DNA of 64,000 nucleotides from Eretmocerus hayati (lineage: Eukaryota > Arthropoda > Insecta > Hymenoptera > Aphelinidae). The translations under genes and the position numbers were made by a program. This document shows positions 24,201 to 35,201 of this stretch, piece after piece; within the stretch, counting starts at the first letter, position 1, and every line of letters begins with the position of its first letter. The notes under the pieces were generated by a model. That model was not told the origin of the DNA, did not search any database, and saw only the letters and a list, made by a program, of their open reading frames with translations. Location of the stretch: NCBI GenBank assembly GCA_029851415.1, contig CM056744.1, forward strand, positions 12,841,268 to 12,905,267, given 5' to 3'.

Positions 24201-27200
24201 TCCGGAGATGTCCGCGTTGCACTTATTCGAGGCTCGGCGCGTAGTGACATACGTCACAGTATTAATAAATATCTGTGCAAAATCTTAGGAAAATCGACTA
24301 TTCCATTTCAAAGCCCTATCCATCAAAAAATGGAGTGTTTTAGTCATTTTCAGCGTTACGCTTATGGGAGAGGAGACGGTCAACAGAACCATTTTCGGTC
24401 TCACAAGTGATCCAGATCACAGAGAATTGAGCAGGAGATCATGAAATCGCGGGAGGATGGAGTTGACACAAAGACCAATCTTTTTGTCCAAGTCCGATCA
24501 AGATTGAACGTCTAGTTTTTCCGCGATAGCCATCGGAAAATTAATTTTGCCAAGCTGTCGTGACGATAACTCAGTCAGTATATATATGGATTCTTTACTC
24601 TCTCAATTTTACATTTTCCATCTCAATTTTACATTTTCCTGTAGCAAAGAAACGAATGTCAATCCATGCGTGTATGATATCTGACAGGAAAAACGTAACA
24701 ATGGGTCCGAACTATCATTTTGACAGAATCGATGTAAACAAGAAAGTAAAGTTGAATCGCCTTGATATTAGCAGGACAGTTACCTCAAATTTAGTGATTT
24801 ATACTTTTTTGGGAACACTCTTGTCGGTTTATACTTCATGAAACATCATGACGACTTTTAAATTCATAACCAATAGAACAGGAAAGGATAGACACTAATA
24901 GATGAGCTAACTCATGCTGTATCACCAATCCAATTATGCATTGCGCCTCATCGCCATCAATGATTGAATTATGTTAAAGACTGCGATATGATTATCGATT
25001 ATCGATTGATCGATTTTAACTCTAATAGATGAATTCAAATGACTCTGATGCGTACGAATGGCCATGACCTTGACTTACACCGGTTCTATAAGTTGATTAT
25101 AAAGCCTATAAAAGTGAATGAGAATTGGGAGTCATTTATTAATTTGAGAAAAATTGAACGGTCATCACTTATGGTGTGGATATCGATTGATGGGAAATTA
25201 CACAATATCCCTAATTCTAATCCACCAGCTATTTCATTTGTGAAAAAAACCTTGACGTAATCTTGACGCCTATTGGATGAATCTATAGTGTCTGACAACG
25301 AGTTCTGTATTTATATTGTTTTTTTTTTTTTATATATATATATAATCTCACCTGTACTCGTGCTTCTGACAAAGAAATCCTCAAGGCAACCTCTTCCCTC
25401 AAGAAAACGTCGGGATAGTGTGTTTTTTGGAATAATGATTCTAACTCCTGCAGCTGTTGTGGCGTGAAAGTCGTTCTGTTCCGCCTCTACATGGAAAGAA
25501 TCACGGAGCAACTTTTATTTGGATCACAACTATTATTATTATAAAAGTATTGGAATATAGGTCAAACAACATTTTGGAGTCGAAATGACACATTCACCAA
25601 AATATCACCTCTTTCTGTATTTTTTGACGTAGAAAGTGATCCTATCCCGTTTTGCTCCCCGACGTCAGAATTTTTTCCAAATTTACCGGAACTGATTTTA
25701 TTTACCAAGAACAGCGTTTTGCACGTTTTTCGCGATATCTTAGAAGTTAAACTTGATTGACTCGATAAAGCTCTTCCATTATGAAACAAAAACTTGTCCA
25801 AACACTGTTTTTCATTTATTTCAACCAGTTGAGCACGATGTCAGTTGTTTCAGGGGGCTAGTATGCGTTCGAAATAAGTGACAAGCAAATTTTTAGACTT
25901 GCTATCAAGAAACATGTCACTAATTTGGCAATAAACCTCAAAATGACCCCGAAATTGACCAGGAGCTCTTCTCGAGCTCACAAGGGCGTATTACCTTCTT
26001 TCTCATTCAAACATTGAGGAAAAATTATTTGCAATAGTCCAAAAATAGACGCGTCAAATGTACAGCTATTTTTCCGGAAAATGCATTTTGAGCATTTTCT
26101 GAGGTAAGGTCAAGCCTACCCGTAATGAGCCAAATTTCAATAAGTTCCCTAGTCTTAAACATTACTGAAGCTATTATTCAAATGACCCCTCTCAATCTCC
26201 ACTAGTTGGTATACCTATAGCGCTGAATGATTTTATTCAATTACCTCTGAAATAGAATTACTGGAGTACCCAAGGCTTGTACAGTAGAAAACAATGTAAA
26301 CATGATTGATCGCATCCTCATTATATATCTAAGCTTACGTGTCATTACAGGAGTGTAGGTCTCCGATACTGAAGAAATCGTATCATGGTAACAGAAAAAT
26401 ACCATTTCGAATATTTTATAGGGCCCGTAAATACAAATATTCAAGATTTGACCTACTACGAGGAGGCTTAAGCTCACCTTAAAAAATGTTCAGAGCGCGA
26501 TTTTTGGATGAGTAGCTGCACATTTGACGTGTGTACTAAAGAATCGTGTTCCTCATCAATTTTGTGAGCATTTTGAGATTCATTGCAAAATTAGTGAAAT
26601 GCAAAAAATGCTGACTTCAAGAAAAAAAAACAAAATTTTCGTCGCTTCAAAAGAATTCTGGTGTCAAGGGACAAAATGGGCTATGAAATCAATGACTACT
26701 TCGGAAAATATACATTGAAATCATCTTCAAGTGAATGTATCACTCCGACCCCGAAGGTTCGTTGAACAGTGTTATTCGTTTTAAAATCATCGTAATTATC
26801 AAAAAATTTAAGTTACTGGATATCAGATCATTCGACTTTTATGTAGGATTATTAGTGCGAAACGTGAAATCTTGATGAGTCGAGTTCATGAATATCAAAA
26901 TTATCTCCCGAGCAATGCAGATTTTATTTGATACTACCGACGAGACTTCTTATCTCTTGATAAAATGTATAATATCATACATAGGCAAGGAGTTAAAGTA
27001 GACTTTATAATCATAATTAACTATGCAAATCTTTGACGATTGATTCTTCTGATAGGACTTCAGGTGATTGCACGATATGCTTCGATGATGCAAATCATCA
27101 CTCATTGCAAAATCATCTTCGCACTCGTCGGGAAAGAATTTACATTTACTTGGAGATGAATTTAACATTCGATTGAACACCGACAAATCAAATCATTGAT

Positions 27201-27910
27201 CGTAATCACATCAAGTATTGTGCAATCATCTAGTATAAGAAGACGTCCAACTTGTATTATTTACATTTGCCACCCGAAACGAAGGCGAGGCTTGCAAGAA
27301 AAAAATTTTTATGATTCACAGTAACTCGAGTGGAACTCTGTCAAGCTCTGACATTCAAAAACAAACTCACAAAATTATTCACATTGCACTTTACTCGATG
27401 TATATCGCCACACTACATGCTACTTTTAAAAAATTCGCAAACTGTACACTGAGCGCACATGAACCTTGCACAGATTTTAATTGAAACATTTTTCCTTGAG
27501 CTGTTGATGATAATTCTGGAATTTTTCTCCGATTCTAAAAGGAACACAGAGAATTTCCGCTCAAATTCGACACTCTAATACGGTCTGAACTGGTTTTAAA
27601 GACGAATGAAGACAAAAAACTCTTCGAGATTTGTGTAGAATTCATGTCAGACATGAAACGAGTGTACATAACACAAAATGTTCCAAAAGTCCAAGGGTGA
27701 AAATTTCAAAATTCCCAAGACCCCGAAAGAAAAATCACAACAATAACTTCTCCCATTTCACGTTGAATAAAAAAAAAACTGACACACAAACACACAATAT
27801 AATAAATGATAAATGGTTAAACGTACACTGACCTGACGCCGTCGGCCAAACATATATTCTGTAAGAAGATCAGCTTGTGGCCCAAGTGGTGATAAATACG
27901 GACCAGCCAT
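17822..27910 (-). CDS. PRD-class paired-like homeobox transcription factor (Prop/CG32532-like), 4 exons
   Basis: The coding exons are 27910-27833, 25486-25352, 22768-22383 and 18209-17822. They total 987 bp and encode 328 residues. Exon 1 gives the short N-terminus [10 protein letters not shown]...FGRRRQ. Exon 2 gives homeodomain positions 2-46 and exon 3 begins [12 protein letters not shown]. The homeodomain covers about residues 26-85 with the invariant F8, L16, F20, W48, F49, N51 and R53, and Q50 rather than K50. The tail is Pro-rich (about 103-110), Gln-rich, then Gly/Ser-rich and His/Gln-rich, ending [11 protein letters not shown]. No paired domain or OAR motif is seen. The start is supported by an in-frame TAG 15 codons upstream. 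The flank [13 protein letters not shown] points, from memory, to the insect Prop-like group. Orthology is inferred, while the class assignment is firm. It would act in the nucleus, binding TAAT-type sites, probably as a dimer. Confidence 0.9.
18210..22382 (-). other. Homeobox intron 3 (4173 bp) and its contents
   Basis: The intron contains a 12-bp perfect-arm hairpin at 19284-19313 (AATATGATCTAT), a palindromic element at about 19863-20548, and a 17-bp-arm hairpin at 20538-20585. Open frames in it, such as 21651-21292 minus, have no recognisable domain and are treated as chance. Confidence 0.6.
19863..20548. mobile_element. Palindromic foldback element inside homeobox intron 3
   Basis: The left half (GGTACCGAAATTTCATC, AACAACTGTATTAGAAT, CCTCAATAAGCTTCCTTAAG, CGATTGGTTGATACC) is mirrored by the right half (GGTATCAACCAATCG, AGGAAGCTTATTGAGG, TCTCGATACAGTTGG, AATTTCGGTATTTT). 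The arms are about 300 bp and imperfect. No coding sequence is seen. It is probably an old non-autonomous element tolerated in the intron. Confidence 0.7.
22383..22768 (-). CDS. Homeobox gene exon 3, recognition helix and Pro/Gln-rich linker
   Basis: The acceptor CCATCAG precedes [13 protein letters not shown], the DNA-recognition helix with Q50 and N51. After [14 protein letters not shown] come a run of about seven prolines and Gln/Pro-rich sequence. The donor CACTC/GTGAGT leaves phase 2. The TGA overlapping the donor would end the protein if the intron were retained. Confidence 0.92.
22769..25351 (-). other. Homeobox intron 2 (2583 bp) and its contents
   Basis: This is the class-typical intron between homeodomain residues 46 and 47. 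It contains a tRNA-like SINE head (24062-24157), a duplicated CTCAATTTTACATTTTCC (about 24599-24638), and at its 5' end a T11 plus (TA)n tract at 25319-25344 beside the donor. A 142-codon plus-strand frame at 23535-23963 has no recognised domain. Confidence 0.6.
24062..24157 (-). mobile_element. tRNA-derived SINE head
   Basis: On the minus strand GGCGGTCGTGGTCCAGTGG begins with a good pol III A box (TGGTCCAGTGG). About 60 bases later comes a B box, GGTTCGAATCT. The acceptor and anticodon stems do not close and the spacing is stretched, so it is a SINE-type tRNA relic and not a tRNA gene. A diverged body may extend towards 23990. It sits in the sense direction within homeobox intron 2. Confidence 0.65.
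25352..25486 (-). CDS. Homeobox gene exon 2, homeodomain positions 2-46
   Basis: This exon has 45 codons reading [16 protein letters not shown] through [12 protein letters not shown] to ISLSEARVQ. The acceptor is TTTCCATGTAG and the donor is CAG/GTGAGA. It carries helix 1, helix 2 and the start of helix 3. A (TA)n and T-run follows only a few bases into the intron. Confidence 0.93.
25487..27832 (-). other. Homeobox intron 1 (2346 bp)
   Basis: The intron is bounded by donor GTCAGT and acceptor CATGTAG. It contains only short random frames and AT-rich sequence. No recognised element or alternative homeobox exon was found, although an alternative first exon cannot be excluded by reading alone. 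Confidence 0.55.
27833..27910 (-). CDS. Homeobox gene exon 1 (coding part)
   Basis: This exon has 26 codons starting at the ATG whose complement is at 27908-27910. The context is ATCATGG, with G at +4. The donor is CAG/GTCAGT and the exon ends in phase 0 inside the basic run FGRRRQ. Upstream AAT triplets would encode Asn but contain no earlier in-frame ATG before a TAG. Confidence 0.85.
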
Positions 27911-29079
27911 GATATTCTGATTACTATTGTTATTATTATTATGACGTCGACGCTACGAGTGCACAACTAGCTCTGACGTTTTTGCCAGTCATATCTCTTC
28001 TACTAAGCCGCAAAATTCATCGGTCACGAGTATATACTTTTTAGAGAGGGGTTGCAACCCCTTTTTGAGATATTCACCCGCGCCGGCGCGTTGAATCAAC
28101 TTTAAGCCCATTGGCCCTTTGCTTTGAGGGCGGGATATACTAACTCGCCAGTGTACGTTAAAATATAGGTATACATTACTAAGGGTTATATTTTGGGGTG
28201 TTATAACCCCCACCAAGTGTAGATTTGACCTGCGAGTGTGTTGTACTTATACTTATGGATTAAATTTTCGTGAAAAAATAGTGATGCAGAGTTTGCTATA
28301 TATTGAAAAGAGTCACGTGGTATTTCTTTTCTGTTTCTTTATTTTGCTCTGACTTTCGCGATCGGTTTGGCTTGTACACGTAGTTTTCAACCACTTTCAT
28401 CTATAAGTATAGCTATTGATATGGATATGAGTAGGAGATATTTTTTCACACCTCGAACGATTGATTTTTGGCATACTGTATGGGAATGCGGAAAACTGCC
28501 AACTTTACTCTGAAATTTTTTTTCTTCTGATTCATGGCTGTTTGCGGTTTTCTTTCTTGCATCTCTATGATTAGCTAACTCTCTAAAAGAATTCGAGTGG
28601 GTTTCATCACTCGATGCTTGAGTAAATATTCAAATTGAGCCAAATGACTTACTTTCGAGTGGAAATTGAGAAAAATAGCTTGCCGTTCGAGTGATTTTTT
28701 GTGACTCGATCGGTCGAGTCATTGGAATAACTAGATTATCGACAGAAATTAACCGACATTATCTGAATCATTATCTCGAAACTTTGAGTAATACGTTTTT
28801 TGATACGAAATTAGATGGACAATTCGATGCAAACAGATTCAATTCGTAAATAGCAATAATATATGTCAAATCCACTCATTGTAGTGACGAGAATGTACCT
28901 TCAGACGGGATTTTATAACCACATCACATGAACACTCATTTATTCAAACTATTTCACGTGGAGGAGTAGAAAATAGTATTGATCAGACTCACAGTAAACC
29001 ATTTCTGTCGCAAAACTTGCGATTGGTTGTTGTATCAACGCCTTTCATCACTGTTTTCCAGTACCACTTGATCATATTT
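27911..29079. promoter_or_regulatory. 5' flank / probable promoter region of the homeobox gene
   Basis: This is the sequence upstream of the homeobox ATG. A run of AAT triplets forms the likely 5' UTR next to the start. A TATATAC sits on the minus strand near 28029-28035, and a 12-bp palindrome CGCGCCGGCGCG lies at about 28080-28091, unusually GC-rich for this window. The transcription start is not determined. The role is inferred from position only. Confidence 0.35.
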
Positions 29080-29168
29080 CTAATTGTTCAGTTGGTTAAA
29101 TTGTTGGTGCAAGTATCGGACAGCGACGAAATAGGAAGGAAATTGGGTTTAAATCCCAGCGTACAACC
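29080..29168 (+). repeat. Possible second tRNA-like SINE head
   Basis: GTTCAGTTGGTTAAAT resembles an A box, and GGGTTTAAATCCC about 45 bases later resembles a B box with its T-stem. The cloverleaf does not close convincingly, so this is at best a decayed tRNA-related SINE. Confidence 0.35.
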
Positions 29169-29795
29169 AATCACGAATTAACACTAAACTCTATTGAGAA
29201 GGTATTTTTTCATTCTCTTTTCTTGTTCAATTTTATTGTTTTCATCTAATAGTTTAGTTCCGATATCGTTTGTACTGTTAATTACAAGAAACTCGATGAT
29301 CGAGTGAAAAAGTAACTCGTTTCGAGTGAATATTTATTCACTGTGGTAGTCATCCAAACATCGACAAACTGCATGGGCAGGAGGGCGAGTGCATTCTTGT
29401 GATATTTTTGACCCTCACCTTCGGCTTGGATCAGACAATATCACTCGGTGATCAGAAACTGCCCTCGTATCAAAATGTACTGTTTCCATCGTCTATCTGC
29501 GGGGTTGTTGCACTACCGCACAGTTTTCCAACGTACAAGTTTACCACACAAATAATGAAAAATGGTCATTTACAATACATGGATTTGAAAATAGTTTATG
29601 ATACTCACGGCGAGTGGTTCTTGCATCCCTGTAATAAATCCGACGTTTGTCTTCGACTTTTGAACAAAAACATCGATCGGTGTGCGAGAACCAAAATTAC
29701 CGCCAAAATGTTATTATTTGCAATCATGTATCGTGATCTTACTTTTGTCTAATGCCCTGCAAAAACTTCAAGGATACTTTTCATCAGTAATAAGG
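29169..29795. other. Non-coding, nothing recognised
   Basis: A 117-codon plus-strand frame (29399-29752) has no recognisable domain and no splice context that would support it. CGAGTGAATAT-type short repeats recur between 28610 and 29340. Confidence 0.3.
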
Positions 29796-30232
29796 TAAGT
29801 GTACCCATAACTTGCTACTATTAAGCCATTTTTTCAACAGCTATAGACCACCTCAATATATTTTAACGTACCTCAGCTCTTTCTCAAACTTGTTCCCAAC
29901 CATATAGAATAAGACTCGAAATAAGCCGAGGTCGGTCTAGTTTTAACCATTTGAAGCCGAGCTATCTGAATTTTCCCAAATAGTGATTCTTCGGGAGCTT
30001 ACGAGAAAATGTACTTTGTTGTCCCTATCTTTAAAACAATGAAAATTGCCGATAAAGTGCATAAAATCATTTCTATCACTGTGCAGGGATATCTAGAATT
30101 CATTGCTGATCCATAACACTTCTTTCGGTCTATCTTGACGCGATGAGAACGTTCTGAGTGGTAAAAAAAGTTGTACTGCACGCCATTTCAAGATAACCAA
30201 ATGGTGTAGGGGAGGGCATGTTGGATACACTT
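29796..30232 (+). mobile_element. Interspersed repeat, copy B (complete?)
   Basis: The ends AAGTGTACCC and GGATACACTT are inverted relative to each other. The interior matches 1-378 in the opposite orientation. At about 437 bp and with no reading frame, it is a probable non-autonomous DNA element. The superfamily is undetermined. Confidence 0.6.
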
Positions 30233-30314
30233 CGAAGTTAGCCTTTATACTTTACGAATCATTTCCGTATCACGCACATGAAATCGGTCGAGATTGAGCT
30301 TCTGAAACTCTTAA

Positions 30315-30972
30315 GGCTAGTCCGGAGAGAATCCGGATATTTTACCCGATAGATGACGCTTTGATCGTACTGCATGTGGGATGGGAGATTAAGAACCACT
30401 TTTTTGCCTCATAGTATTTCAACCTCACATTTGCGACCCAAATGAAATTATGGCAAGTGAAACACCATAATATTCTCCATCGGATGAGTTGTTTCACACC
30501 CGGGAACTCTTCCAATATTTCGAAAAAACTATAACTCTTCGGTTCGTGGGGCCAGGTATCATGGCCGATGCTCTGATCTTTTCAAGCTTTTTGCGAGCTA
30601 GATTCAGAATTTTCGGGCGTGGGGGGGGGGGGGGGCTCATCTGATAGGAAATTCCAATCCACAGGTGACCTACTATCTGATGTTGGCCAAAACTGTTTTG
30701 TTATTGAGAAATAAATTGGAATAGGCAAAGACGCGCTCCGTCCCACCAAAAATTTGGCTTCGAGCTTTTTTCGGTTCCTAATAAACGAAATGCCATAAAA
30801 CTCTGCATGGTATCGTGTTATAAGATTTCACAGGTGGCCTAGTATCTGAGTAACACATTTAGTACCAATAAAAGCGTATAAACTATAATACCGCTCTCAG
30901 AATCATTGGATGCAACCTGAAAGTACGCCAGTGCGTGTCTGGTTGCGGTTTTGCGGGGACTTCGGACTAGCC
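30315..30972. mobile_element. 658-bp TIR element flanked by TTAA
   Basis: The ends GGCTAGTCCGGAG and, reverse-complemented, GGCTAGTCCGAAG form 13-bp inverted repeats differing at one base. TTAA lies immediately outside both (30311-30314 and 30973-30976), the target duplication of piggyBac-type elements. Inside, a TTCCACAGGTGACCTACTATCTGA-type block (given as TCACAGGTGGCCTAGTATC in its second form) recurs at about 30657 and 30825. A poly-G run sits at about 30621-30635. No transposase is present. Confidence 0.7.
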
Positions 30973-31009
30973 TTAAAATAGTATATTACGCAACGATGTC
31001 GAAAAGTTG

Positions 31010-31260
31010 GATTTACGCACGAGTGAAAATCTTTACACACGAGTGTGAGTCTTTACGCACTGGTGAGATTCTTTACTATTTAAATTTACTTATTATTTCG
31101 TATTAAATTTACTTATTTAAATTTATTTATTTACCGTAAAGTATCTCAATAGTGCGTAAAGATTCACATCTCGTGTGTAAAGTTTTCCGAGTGCGGAAAC
31201 CTTTCGACAGAGTTGCGTACGATATTTTTCGAAATTTTGTGCGGAAAGTTAGTATTCTGT
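31010..31260. repeat. GCGTAAAG-motif cluster, left
   Basis: Many copies of a GTGCGTAAAG / CTTTACGCAC motif occur in both orientations, with CACACGAGTGTGAG between them. It pairs with a second cluster at 32195-32345, and the words TTTCGAAA also occur near both inner ends. The two clusters may be the ends of one composite element. Confidence 0.6.
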
Positions 31261-31292
31261 CGGTCACCTCATACGCCAGTAATCAAAATCGT

Positions 31293-31408
31293 GGTCGGGG
31301 CAGGTGGAGGAAAAGGGCGCAGAGCGGGGTCCAGGAGCGGAAGCCCCTGGTGGGGGTGCAGGGGGCGAAGCCCCCGCCGGGGGCTTCGGGGGGCGGAGCC
31401 CCCCGACT
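31293..31408. repeat. GC-rich triple-hairpin tract
   Basis: Within AT-rich DNA about 115 bases are strongly GC-rich and contain three successive hairpins of one design: CCAGGAGCGGAAGCCCCTGG, GGGGGCGAAGCCCCC, and GGGGGGCGGAGCCCCCC. Each has a purine-only loop (GGAA, GAA, GGA). GCGAAGC is a known exceptionally stable DNA mini-hairpin. It has no neighbouring gene. Confidence 0.7.
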
Positions 31409-32194
31409 GAAAAAAAATTCTGAAAATGTATCAGAAAAAGATCTTTTGTTTGATATATCATATGTTACCGCATAGTTTGAAAATATCGATCTCAATCCTC
31501 AAAAGTACAAATAGTGGACAAGATCCGAAATATGTAAGTTCATAAGATAATATCAATTCTGAATTTCGAGGAAAATTATTATAGAGTTTTATGAATATCG
31601 TCAAGGACGGGCAAGAATAAATCAACGGATTGATGAAATAATATGCCATTTCTATGGTTCAATAGAAAGAACTTGGACAATTCTCATGATAATAATAATG
31701 CTCTGAATACACGGGATAGAAAGCGATTTCGAAACCTAGGGATCCTTCCTTATAAAAGAATATGAATACATCGCCGACACTCTTTTTTGAGGCGAAGTAT
31801 CCGAAAAGTGAATTTACATTTCCTTTGGACGTACGGTCCAAGGTAGATTTCAAACCAGCGAAACCACGGTGGAAGCACTCCAAAAAGGTCTATATATTGT
31901 ATTGAACTCAATTAAATTCATGATCCACCGAAGTGAACTATTTCCATGTTCAATTCGATGGGCCGACCAGGATATTTCAATTGTATGGACTTATCGAGAG
32001 AGCAAGACTGAGTATAACAATTTAGAGCGCTCATAAGTTTTCATCCTATCGAGTGAAAGAAGTCATTACACCTGCTTTGGGCAGCTTCGAATCAACGATT
32101 GGAGCACTCCGATTCTACAGAATTAAGACAGAGATCATTTTGCTAAACAACGCAGAAACTCCAAGAGATGTTGTAGAATATCAGGCTATAAAGA
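31409..32194. other. Non-coding between the GCGTAAAG clusters
   Basis: Only short frames without recognisable domains are present. If the flanking clusters are the termini of one element, this would be its interior, but no transposase or other gene is visible. Confidence 0.35.
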
Positions 32195-32345
32195 AAATAC
32201 GGCAGTGCGTAAAGATACGTTCCAGTGCGTAAAGACCTACCTTACGCACTGTTGGTGACTTTACGCACAGGTCTTCACGCATTCCGTGCGCAAAAATTCC
32301 TTTACGCACGGAAATATGTTCCTTACGCACTAACTTGACGCACAT
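32195..32345. repeat. GCGTAAAG-motif cluster, right
   Basis: CAGTGCGTAAAGATACG, CAGTGCGTAAAGACC, CCTTACGCACTG, CTTTACGCACAGG, CTTTACGCACGG and CCTTACGCAC follow within 150 bases in both orientations. This dense array mirrors the cluster at 31010-31260. Confidence 0.65.
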
Positions 32346-32669
32346 GATTTCGAAAAACAATTTTGGAGGTCTCAAAATAAGGAATAGAATGCGCTAAAGT
32401 ACGTTGAGATTAGTTTGGAACAAATATTTTTGGCATCAGTTTTACTGAATGCAATTTTTTTGATGATTTCTTAGTTGTGCAGTCACGAAAAATAGGATAA
32501 TCACTTTTAACACTCTGGGAAACGCAGAAATGGTTCAGGGTTGATCTTAAAATAGCAAACGTGAAGAGAAATTACGCAAAGATTCACGAGTGCTTAGTTC
32601 TGAGATCGACAGATGGGGGCAAGTTGGGGTACAGAGGGTATCTAGGTAGGTACTTACTTTGTACACTAA

Positions 32670-33010
32670 AATAGTACATTCCGATACAATGGTGGAATAG
32701 TGCATTTCGATACAAGGGTGAAAAATAGGTTTTACTGCACCCGGGTATCGAACTGTTTTTTTCGACAAACTGTGCGCGAAAGTAGACAATCAGTGTGGAA
32801 AAGCCGTCTTCGTATCCTTGTGTTGATTCCGACCTTCGCCTACGGCTCTGTCCGGAATTTATCACTCGGACCCGAAAAAAAGTTTTTCCACCCTTGTATC
32901 GAAATGTACTATTTTTTACGTCGGAGTGATGGGTTCCCGGACTGAGCGGTAGGCGAAAGTCGGAATCAACACAAGGATGCGAAAAATGAGTTCTACACCC
33001 GTGTATCGAA
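32670..33010. repeat. 'TTTCGATACAAGGGTG' repeat cluster, copy 1
   Basis: Blocks such as GCATTTCGATACAAGGGTG, CTGTGCGCGAAAGTAG, CCGACCTTCGCCTACGGCTC and CACTCGGACCCGAAAAAAAG recur here and again at 59850-61200. Parts are inverted within the block: GTGTTGATTCCGACCTTCGC is mirrored later by GCGAAAGTCGGAATCAACAC. This is a multi-copy foldback-rich family of unknown type. Confidence 0.6.
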
Positions 33011-34696
33011 TACTATTTCATAGCACTCTAACCTAAAACTCGCAACTTTGAACATGATTTTTGAATCCTCGTGCTATAAAATATCATATGAAACTGCGTG
33101 CAGATGGGTAGTTTCATAATATACTATTCTGACAAACTGTGAGAGAAAGTGGAAAATCTGTGCGAAAAAAGTTACTTTCTCGCTCAGTGTGTCAAGAAGA
33201 TTATTTGCTAGAATCACGTATTGAAGTGAATACAATTATAGGCAATTACGATGAGTAAATACCATCAAAAAGTATTTTTAATTCATGGAGAATGTGATGT
33301 CGTACGATTGTTTTGATATATTCTTAGTATTTTGAGGGATGATCAGTCTGAGACTCTCTCACCCCATCTAATTTATATTTGAAAAATCCCCCTCTCCGTC
33401 GATCTCACATTACCCCGCCACAAACTCACACCTAATTCATACTTCTTTCTCACTATCCACACCTCATATTTCACTATAGCATCGCAAGATTGATATATAT
33501 GTGTGATTCCGCCGAGAGTGTGATTTTTGAGGCCAAAATCGTCGCAGGGAGTGATTTGGGTCAAAAAATCATTTCAGCCTCAGACGAGTTTTAGTGGGTC
33601 GTTGCAGCTGGTTCCCGATTGTTTTGGCATAAATAGAGAGTACCTCAAAACTACTCTACATAGCTCAAAATTGAAGCCGGACAAAGATATGCCGAGTCTT
33701 AGGTGTCGGAGAGGAGCACGGTACGGACATTTTAACTCAATAAATATTCCCAATTATTATTACTTCAAGAAAATGTGTTTCACAAAGCGATATAATTGAT
33801 CAAAAATTTTGTTCGCCAATTGCAAGACACGTTCATATGGTGCACTCGGCCGCGGATTCGAGTTTTCGGTTCATGTCGCGCATCGATTAGGTGTATTTGG
33901 GTCTCTGAAAATCAACCTCTTTGGTTAGAAAGACTCAATAGGTAATCGGAGACTTTGACGACCTACTTAGTGCTGTGCAAGCAGTTTCGGTGCAAATCCG
34001 TCTTCAAAATGTCGGATGGCCGTGCTCGAGCTGAGGGCTCAATTTGGATTCGCAAAGTGGTGGATTATGTTGTTTGAAGTATTACAAATTGAAGTGCATA
34101 GCTACATATGGAGATTCTTGACTCTGTACATGCGTCGTGATGAATTCAAAAGTCCAAGTTGAGTTGCCCGCAGGGAACAGAAAGGAAATTTCGATCCTTT
34201 GTAAAGTACCACAAAATATAGGGGCAATAGAATCGTCTGAAAAACTGTTAACATACCCTGTTGAGGAATGTGAGTATTTTTTCTGGCTCGCTTCTGCAAT
34301 ACCCAGCTATAGTAGCAATGCGTATAGCAGTGTGACTTGGCCAGTTTATGGCCAAAAAATGCTCACCATTTTCACCAGGGTAGTTGCGCATCATTAATAG
34401 AGTACACCCCAGAAAATTTCTACAATGCACACCCTTAGAAACTTGAAGGGACATGGGACGCGAAAAATCAATTTTTCGGCGGAATCACTCATATATAGAA
34501 TCGCGTAAACCAAACCAAGGATAACAATAATCTCTCGCCCTAATCCCTCTAGTTCTCTTACTCTTTATCTTTCTTTTTCTGTAACATCTTTGCACAACCT
34601 CTGTTGTATAAAGAGAGAAAAAATTAATTTTCGCGCGGACTTCTCCTTGAGATTATATAGTGGGTGGTGTTTTTTTTCTGAAGGGGCTGGCCCGGC
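33011..34696. other. Non-coding, nothing recognised
   Basis: Small frames at 33527-33799 and 34137-34397 lack domains and splice support. A GTGAGAGAAAGTGGAAAATCTG string near 33145 is a stray piece of the family at 32670. Confidence 0.3.
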
Positions 34697-34875
34697 TATA
34701 TATATATATATATATAGGCTATTCTAGGCCTAACTCAAGCAGTAGCAGCAAGTAGTACAGGTCCAGGTTAGATCAGACACTGAGAGGGATAAAGAGATAG
34801 AGAAAGAGGCTACACAGCCTGAGGCTATGTAATTCATTACTAAAGCAATCTCGGCACCCCTTACTCTTGACTCTT

Positions 34876-34919
<44 letters not shown>

Positions 34920-35091
34920 GTTTTTTCTCGCTTCGCGTACTAGGTTCATGATATAGAGAGAAAAAAAGGCTGGGTAAAGAAAAGGGAATGAAGAGAAGGG
35001 GGGCATAACAACAAAACAGAAAGAGAGAAGAGAAAAGAGGGGAGAGGGAGTAGTGGGCTGCACAAAGCGGCGTTTTCATAATTAAAAAGAT

Positions 35092-35136
<45 letters not shown>

Positions 35137-35201
35137 TCTTGGACTCATCATTTTGCGGAGCGAGCATTGTTTGTCCGACGCGGAAATTCGCGCGCCCAGC
35201 A

